Source: Paenimyroides ummariense
GTDB taxonomy: Bacteria; Bacteroidota; Bacteroidia; Flavobacteriales; Flavobacteriaceae
DNA: 64,000 bases
Direction of reading: 5' to 3'
Assembly: GCF_900115115.1 (NCBI RefSeq)
Contig: NZ_FOVI01000001.1
Location: forward strand, 124,001 to 188,000
Below are positions 59,451-64,000 of this stretch, one piece after another. The notes under the pieces are model-generated. The model saw only the letters and a program-made list of their open reading frames with translations. It did no database searches and was not told where the DNA came from. Position numbers and translations under genes: made by a program. Each line of letters begins with the position of its first letter. Position 1 is the first letter of the stretch.

Positions 59451-61064
59451 ATGAAGGTTTCAAAATCAATATCTTTAGAGAAGTACGGAATTAACAATGT
59501 AACAGAAATTATTTACAATCCGTCGTACGATGAGTTATTTAAAGCTGAAACAGATGAGAACTTGCAAGGTTTTGAGCGCGGACAAGTATCGGAACTTGGA
59601 GCTGTAAACGTTATGACAGGTGATTTCACCGGACGTTCTCCTAAAGATAAATATATTGTAAAAGATGCCGTTACAGAAAACACTATTTGGTGGACTTCTG
59701 AAAACGCTAAAAACGATAACAAACCTATTTCTCAAGATACTTGGGAAGCTTTAAAGCAAAACGCAACTTCTGAATTATCAGGTAAAAAATTATATGTTGT
59801 TGATGCTTTTTGCGGTGCAAACGAAGATACCCGTTTAAAAGTTCGTTTTATTATGGAAGTGGCTTGGCAGGCACATTTTGTAAAAAATATGTTTATCCGC
59901 CCAACCGAAGCTGAATTAGAAAACTTTGGTGAGCCAGATTTCGTGGTAATCAACGCATCTAAAACTTCATTTAAAGATTACAAAGCACACAACTTAAATT
60001 CTGAAGTTTATATTGCATTCAACTTAACCGAAAAAATGCAGTTAATTGGCGGCACTTGGTACGGCGGCGAAATGAAAAAAGGTATGTTCTCTATGATGAA
60101 CTATTACTTGCCGTTACAAGGAATTGCTTCAATGCACTGTTCTGCAAACAAAGGTAAAGAAGGCGATGTTGCTGTTTTCTTTGGTTTATCTGGAACAGGA
60201 AAAACTACGTTGTCAACAGATCCAAAACGTGAATTGATTGGTGATGATGAGCACGGATGGGATAAAGACGGAGTTTTTAATTTTGAAGGTGGATGTTACG
60301 CTAAAACAATTGATTTAAGTAAAGAACATGAACCAGAAATTTTTGCAGCTATTAAGCGTGATGCATTGTTAGAAAATGTAACGGTTGATGCAAACGGAAA
60401 AATTGATTTTAAAGACGGATCTGTAACGCAAAACACTCGTGTTTCGTATCCTATCGAACATATCGAAAATATTGTAAAACCGGTTTCAAAAGCAGGTCAT
60501 GCTAAAAAAGTAATCTTCTTAACGGCAGATGCTTTCGGTGTGATGCCTCCGGTTTCTAAATTAACTCCAGAACAAACAAAATACTATTTCTTATCAGGAT
60601 TTACAGCAAAATTAGCAGGAACAGAGCGTGGTGTTACTCAGCCAGAACCTACTTTTTCGGCTTGTTTCGGTAAAGCATTCTTAAGCTTGCACCCAACAAA
60701 ATACGGTGAAGAATTAGTTAAGAAAATGGAAGAGCATAACGCTACCGCTTACATGGTGAACACTGGTTGGAACGGTACCGGAAAACGTATTTCTATAAAA
60801 GATACCCGTGCAATTATCGACCGTATTTTAGATGGATCTATCGAAAATGCAGAAACTACTATAGTTCCAATTTTCAATTTAGCTGTTCCAACAGGTTTAG
60901 AAGGTGTTGATACCAACATTTTAGATCCAAGAAACACGTATGCAGAAGCTTCTGAATGGGAAACCAAAGCTACAGATTTAGCGAAGTTATTCGTATCAAA
61001 TTTCGAAAACTACACAGATAACGAAGAAGGAAAATCATTAGTTGCGGCTGGTCCTCAATTATAA
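59451..61064 (+). CDS. pckA: Phosphoenolpyruvate carboxykinase (ATP)
   Basis: 537 residues from ATG 59451. The kinase P-loop GLSGTGKT is at 245-252, with the metal-binding IGDDEHGW at 263-270 and [12 protein letters not shown] near the N-terminus. It makes PEP from oxaloacetate with ATP, the entry to gluconeogenesis. An in-frame ATG at 59421 adds ten residues, but the -7 element TAAGTTTG ends two bases before it, so 59451 is preferred. Single gene with terminator. Confidence 0.95.
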   Translation: MKVSKSISLEKYGINNVTEIIYNPSYDELFKAETDENLQGFERGQVSELGAVNVMTGDFTGRSPKDKYIVKDAVTENTIWWTSENAKNDNKPISQDTWEALKQNATSELSGKKLYVVDAFCGANEDTRLKVRFIMEVAWQAHFVKNMFIRPTEAELENFGEPDFVVINASKTSFKDYKAHNLNSEVYIAFNLTEKMQLIGGTWYGGEMKKGMFSMMNYYLPLQGIASMHCSANKGKEGDVAVFFGLSGTGKTTLSTDPKRELIGDDEHGWDKDGVFNFEGGCYAKTIDLSKEHEPEIFAAIKRDALLENVTVDANGKIDFKDGSVTQNTRVSYPIEHIENIVKPVSKAGHAKKVIFLTADAFGVMPPVSKLTPEQTKYYFLSGFTAKLAGTERGVTQPEPTFSACFGKAFLSLHPTKYGEELVKKMEEHNATAYMVNTGWNGTGKRISIKDTRAIIDRILDGSIENAETTIVPIFNLAVPTGLEGVDTNILDPRNTYAEASEWETKATDLAKLFVSNFENYTDNEEGKSLVAAGPQL

Positions 61065-61085
61065 TTTTCTTTGAAATATTAAATT

Positions 61086-61112
61086 AAAGTCCAACAAATG
61101 TTGGACTTTTTT
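61086..61112 (+). terminator. Terminator of pckA
   Basis: Hairpin AAAGTCCAACA / TGTTGGACTTT followed by T-run. Confidence 0.9.
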
Positions 61113-61164
61113 ATGTTTAAAGCATTTCTTAATCTAGGTTAACGGCTATCGGTATTTACTGCTA

Positions 61165-61172
61165 TAAATTTG
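61165..61172 (+). promoter_or_regulatory. -7 promoter element for the YceI gene
   Basis: TAAATTTG, 26 bases before the ATG at 61199. Confidence 0.55.
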
Positions 61173-61198
61173 TCTTATCAAACTTAAAAAAGTAAATA

Positions 61199-61771
61199 AT
61201 GAAAAAGATAGCCCTATTTTTTGTTGCAACATTATTCTCTGTAGCATCGTTTGCACAGACAAAATATAATGTAGATTCGTACCATTCGTTCTTAAATTTC
61301 TCCGTTGGTCACATGGGGATTTCGTTTGTAGATGGTAAAATGGATAAGTACCAAGGTTCGTTAGAGATGACTAATGAAGATGTTACTTCTGCAAAATTCA
61401 ATTTTACTATTGATGCAAATTCAGTAAACACAGGAATTGACGCTCGTGACAACCATTTACGTTCGGCTGATTTTTTTGATACAGCTAAATACAACGACAT
61501 TAAATTTGTTTCTACATCGGTTAAAAAAGATGGTAAAAACTATAAATTAAACGGAAACTTAACGATTAAAGATGTTACCAAACCGGTTACTTTTACTTTA
61601 GTTTACGGCGGTTTATTGAAAGATGACGGACAAGGTAATCAAAAAGTAGGTTTTCAGGCTACTACAACAATCGACAGAACTGCATTCAACATAAACTATG
61701 ACCCAACAGGTATGGGTATTGCAAAAGATGTAAAATTCATTGTTAATTTAGAATTTACAAAAGCAAAATAA
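61199..61771 (+). CDS. Secreted YceI family protein
   Basis: 190 residues; signal peptide about 1-19 (VASFAQ). The lipocalin-like YceI barrel is recognised by YNVDSYHSFLNFSVGHMGIS, DARDNHLRSADFFDTAKYND and GNLTIKDVTKPVTF. YceI proteins bind isoprenoid-type lipids in the periplasm. Single gene with its own promoter and terminator. Confidence 0.92.
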   Translation: MKKIALFFVATLFSVASFAQTKYNVDSYHSFLNFSVGHMGISFVDGKMDKYQGSLEMTNEDVTSAKFNFTIDANSVNTGIDARDNHLRSADFFDTAKYNDIKFVSTSVKKDGKNYKLNGNLTIKDVTKPVTFTLVYGGLLKDDGQGNQKVGFQATTTIDRTAFNINYDPTGMGIAKDVKFIVNLEFTKAK

Positions 61772-61807
61772 TTTTTTCATAATAAGTAAGTAAACAACAA
61801 ACAACCG

Positions 61808-61838
61808 AAAAACGCATCAATTTCTTGATGCGTTTTTT
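61808..61838 (+). terminator. Terminator between YceI and DUF695 genes
   Basis: Hairpin AAAACGCATCAA / TTGATGCGTTTT with four-base loop; T residues on both strands make it bidirectional. Confidence 0.9.
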
Positions 61839-61839
61839 A

Positions 61840-62934
61840 TTATTTAGGTATAAACCTTTCAAATGATTGCCAATATTTGTCTTTATAAATATCATATCCT
61901 ACGTCAAATTCATTACCATATTTTTGTTGTATGCTAAAAAGTACTTTTGAAGGTTTGCGAAAATCTTTACAAGCAAAATAAATTTCCCGTTCGCTATTTG
62001 CAGTTTGCCTGCCAATGTACAAATAACCATTTTTGTCCAGAAGTTGTTGCAATATACTTTCTTCTATTTCATTTAAGCGTTTATAATCGTTTTCATACGG
62101 CATTCCGTTATTGCTGTGTCCGTTAAATTTAAATGTAATAACAGCTATCCAAGGATGTGAAGCCTTGCTATCCCAATTAAGAAGATTCGAATTTACAACG
62201 GCGATTAAATTGTTTCCGTTTTTTAATTCTGCTTCTAAAATTGAATATTCATCTTCTTCTGTGTTATAACGAACACCATCGTACTTTTCAATAAATTCTT
62301 TTTGTCGCCAAATTAAAAAATCTTTCAGTTTTGTAATTGGTATCAATTCTTTTTTAGCTTCATTCTTGCTGATTACCTGCAAATTATCGATATTATTTAC
62401 AAAGTCAAGTTCACCCAAATAATTGTCCAAGAAAATATAAATTCCATTGGCTATTTGATCTTTATTTTCTTCGGTTAGATCATCATGAATTACGGTAATA
62501 TCTATTTCGTCAGGATAATCAGCATAATCATTTGAATAAAAAGATAAATTATCGCTATCAAACTTATATTCCCCCATATTAATTGCTAGATTTTCAATAT
62601 CTAACGCTGGTTTTAAAGCAGTGAATTTCCAACCAATGATCTTTGGAGCATGTTCTACAAGTTCTTCAACAAAAACAATATTTTTAATATTACTATCAGC
62701 AGTAAAAATTAATTCAACAGTATTGTCGTTGTACATTCCAGTTAAATAAAAGTACCCATCTTTAAGCTCTTCAAGTTTATAAGAAAGTTTATCAAAGAAG
62801 TCTTTTTCAATGTTTTTATTCTCCTTTACTATGTTAAAAAAGATTTTTTCATTGTTCTGAAACCAGTTCCAAAAATCACTATAGCTTTTTATTGACTCAT
62901 CCTTCTTTGCGAAAATATTTTTTAGAAAACTCAT
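61840..62934 (-). CDS. DUF695 domain protein
   Basis: 364 residues, no signal peptide, acidic. The C-terminal ~130 residues (HPWIAVITFKFNGHSNNGMP, NEIEESILQQLLDKNGYLYI, EIYFACKDFRKP) match DUF695. The N-terminal ~200 residues resemble the DUF695 neighbour region that describes predicted intracellular proteins near toxin-immunity loci, but no toxin gene is next to it. Function unknown. Confidence 0.78.
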   Translation of the reverse strand: MSFLKNIFAKKDESIKSYSDFWNWFQNNEKIFFNIVKENKNIEKDFFDKLSYKLEELKDGYFYLTGMYNDNTVELIFTADSNIKNIVFVEELVEHAPKIIGWKFTALKPALDIENLAINMGEYKFDSDNLSFYSNDYADYPDEIDITVIHDDLTEENKDQIANGIYIFLDNYLGELDFVNNIDNLQVISKNEAKKELIPITKLKDFLIWRQKEFIEKYDGVRYNTEEDEYSILEAELKNGNNLIAVVNSNLLNWDSKASHPWIAVITFKFNGHSNNGMPYENDYKRLNEIEESILQQLLDKNGYLYIGRQTANSEREIYFACKDFRKPSKVLFSIQQKYGNEFDVGYDIYKDKYWQSFERFIPK

Positions 62935-63007
62935 CTATTAAATTTATGTATTTTATTTATCGTTTATAATCAAAATATACAAGGTAATGTAAAATATTCA
63001 AATACTA

Positions 63008-63044
63008 AAAAAAAGTAAACCTATCCGTATAATTGGATAGGTTT
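63008..63044 (-). terminator. Terminator of lepA
   Basis: Minus-strand hairpin AAACCTATCC / GGATAGGTTT followed by ACTTTTTTTT. Confidence 0.88.
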
Positions 63045-63084
63045 TCTATTATCTAAAAACTATAAACTAAAAGCCTACAACTAA

Positions 63085-64000
63085 TTAATCATTTAATTTT
63101 AAAACAGCCATAAATGCCGATTGCGGTATTTCTACGTTACCCACCTGACGCATACGTTTTTTACCTGCTTTTTGTTTTTCTAACAGCTTACGTTTACGCG
63201 AAATATCACCACCGTAACATTTTGCAGTAACGTCTTTACGCAATGCTTTAATGGTTTCACGTGCAATAATTTTCGCTCCGATTGCTGCCTGAATTGGAAT
63301 ATCGAACTGTTGGCGAGGGATTAGCTCACGTAATTTCTCACACATTTTTTTTCCGATATGATACGCATTATCTTCGTGAATTAATGCAGAAAGCGCGTCC
63401 ACATTTTGTCCGTTTAACAATACATCTAAACGGACTAATTTAGACGATCGCATACCAATTGGGTGGTAATCAAACGAAGCGTATCCTTTTGAAACCGTTT
63501 TTAATCGATCGTAGAAATCAAATACAATTTCTGCCAAAGGCATATCAAAATTCAATTCAACTCGACTTTCTGTTAAATAGGTTTGATTCGTAATTTGTCC
63601 GCGTTTTTCGATACACAAACTCATTACCTGTCCCACAAAATCAGATTTTGTAATGATTGTAGCTTTAATAAAAGGCTCTTCTACACGGTCTAATTTCGAT
63701 GGTTCCGGTAAATCAGACGGGTTATTTACCACAAACGGAGTATCTGGTTCTTTTTTAGTGTACGCAAAATACGAAACGTTAGGAACCGTAGTAATCACGG
63801 TCATATTAAACTCTCGCTCTAAACGTTCCTGGATAATTTCCATGTGCAACATTCCCAAGAATCCACAACGGAAACCAAAACCTAAAGCCGCAGAACTTTC
63901 TGCCTGAAAAACCAACGAAGCATCGTTCAACTGCAATTTTTCCATCGATGCACGTAAATCTTCGTAATCTTCGGTATCAACAGGGTAAATTCCGGCAAAA
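63085..64000 (-). CDS. lepA: Elongation factor 4 (LepA), 5' end outside window
   Basis: The last 304 residues are present; the frame is open through the right edge ([20 protein letters not shown] precedes the first Met inside). [20 protein letters not shown] is elongation factor domain III/V and the LepA-specific C-terminus includes [20 protein letters not shown] with [18 protein letters not shown]. LepA is a GTPase that acts on stalled or back-translocated ribosomes. The GTPase domain is outside the window. Confidence 0.95.
   Translation of the reverse strand, partial: FAGIYPVDTEDYEDLRASMEKLQLNDASLVFQAESSAALGFGFRCGFLGMLHMEIIQERLEREFNMTVITTVPNVSYFAYTKKEPDTPFVVNNPSDLPEPSKLDRVEEPFIKATIITKSDFVGQVMSLCIEKRGQITNQTYLTESRVELNFDMPLAEIVFDFYDRLKTVSKGYASFDYHPIGMRSSKLVRLDVLLNGQNVDALSALIHEDNAYHIGKKMCEKLRELIPRQQFDIPIQAAIGAKIIARETIKALRKDVTAKCYGGDISRKRKLLEKQKAGKKRMRQVGNVEIPQSAFMAVLKLND

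Noticed and set aside
61840..62934. Immunity gene of a polymorphic toxin system
   Set aside because: DUF695 genes may lie in such loci, but both neighbours (YceI and lepA) are housekeeping-type and no toxin or secretion marker is adjacent.
1..64000. CRISPR arrays, prophage, insertion sequences or integrative elements
   Set aside because: No regularly spaced repeats, transposase, integrase, or phage structural genes were found on either strand.

Overview
The window is a chromosomal segment of a Bacteroidota bacterium, most likely Flavobacteriaceae (Flavobacterium/Myroides-like). The evidence is AT-rich DNA, promoters with a -7 element TAnnTTTG (sometimes with -33 TTTG), lack of Shine-Dalgarno sites, type IX secretion (T9SS) sorting domains, a TonB-dependent receptor, lipoproteins, and lineage-typical families (DUF4271 next to HemD, DUF4296 next to dihydroorotase, DUF5687, DUF4476). 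No rRNA, IS element, prophage, integrase or CRISPR array is visible. Functions are assigned from motif recognition alone; no database search was run.

Layout. 1-1073: end of a methyltransferase. 1252-3325: three tandem secreted proteins with double TonB C-terminal-like domains. 3366-8771: HugZ-like protein, cyclase, hemW-ruvC, membrane proteins, a TonB_C-like lipoprotein. 8807-12688: five-gene minus-strand operon of secreted TonB_C-domain proteins, four sharing a further C-terminal module with a CxC-type motif. 12847-13190: three identical tRNA-Asp genes. 13387-22132: trxA, dnaE with fused proofreading exonuclease, rpsP-rimM, a TrmN6-like methyltransferase, a radical SAM protein. 22255-30254: orphan receptor plug-like protein, glutaryl-CoA dehydrogenase, and an iron-sulfur group (ferredoxin, ferredoxin reductase, NifU, Mrp) surrounding an ABC exporter pair. 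30487-35981: thiol peroxidase, T9SS-exported RCC1 protein, ATL protein, LysE-like transporter, trmB, PhoR/PhoB-like two-component system. 36162-41574: TonB-dependent receptor, probable surface lipoprotein, two T9SS cargo proteins. 41657-54322: LuxE-like enzyme, tyrS, pyrC operon, hemD, fumarase, membrane protein/XRE pair, serine hydrolase, exonuclease. 54323-64000: candidate structured RNA, OsmC, double ABC ATPase, a 51-residue small protein behind a palindrome, saccharopine dehydrogenase-like enzyme, DUF423, pckA, YceI, DUF695 and the C-terminal part of lepA.

Most of the window is housekeeping. The parts that standard annotation explains least are the two TonB_C-domain gene clusters, the two-component/receptor/lipoprotein/T9SS block at 34-41.6 kb, the structured RNA candidate near 54.5 kb, and the palindrome-plus-small-ORF unit at 57.1-57.4 kb. 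Several families of short intergenic inverted repeats are scattered through the window. Promoter positions fix several starts (ferredoxin, tyrS, LuxE-like, 51089 membrane protein, DUF423, pckA) downstream of the longest possible reading frame.
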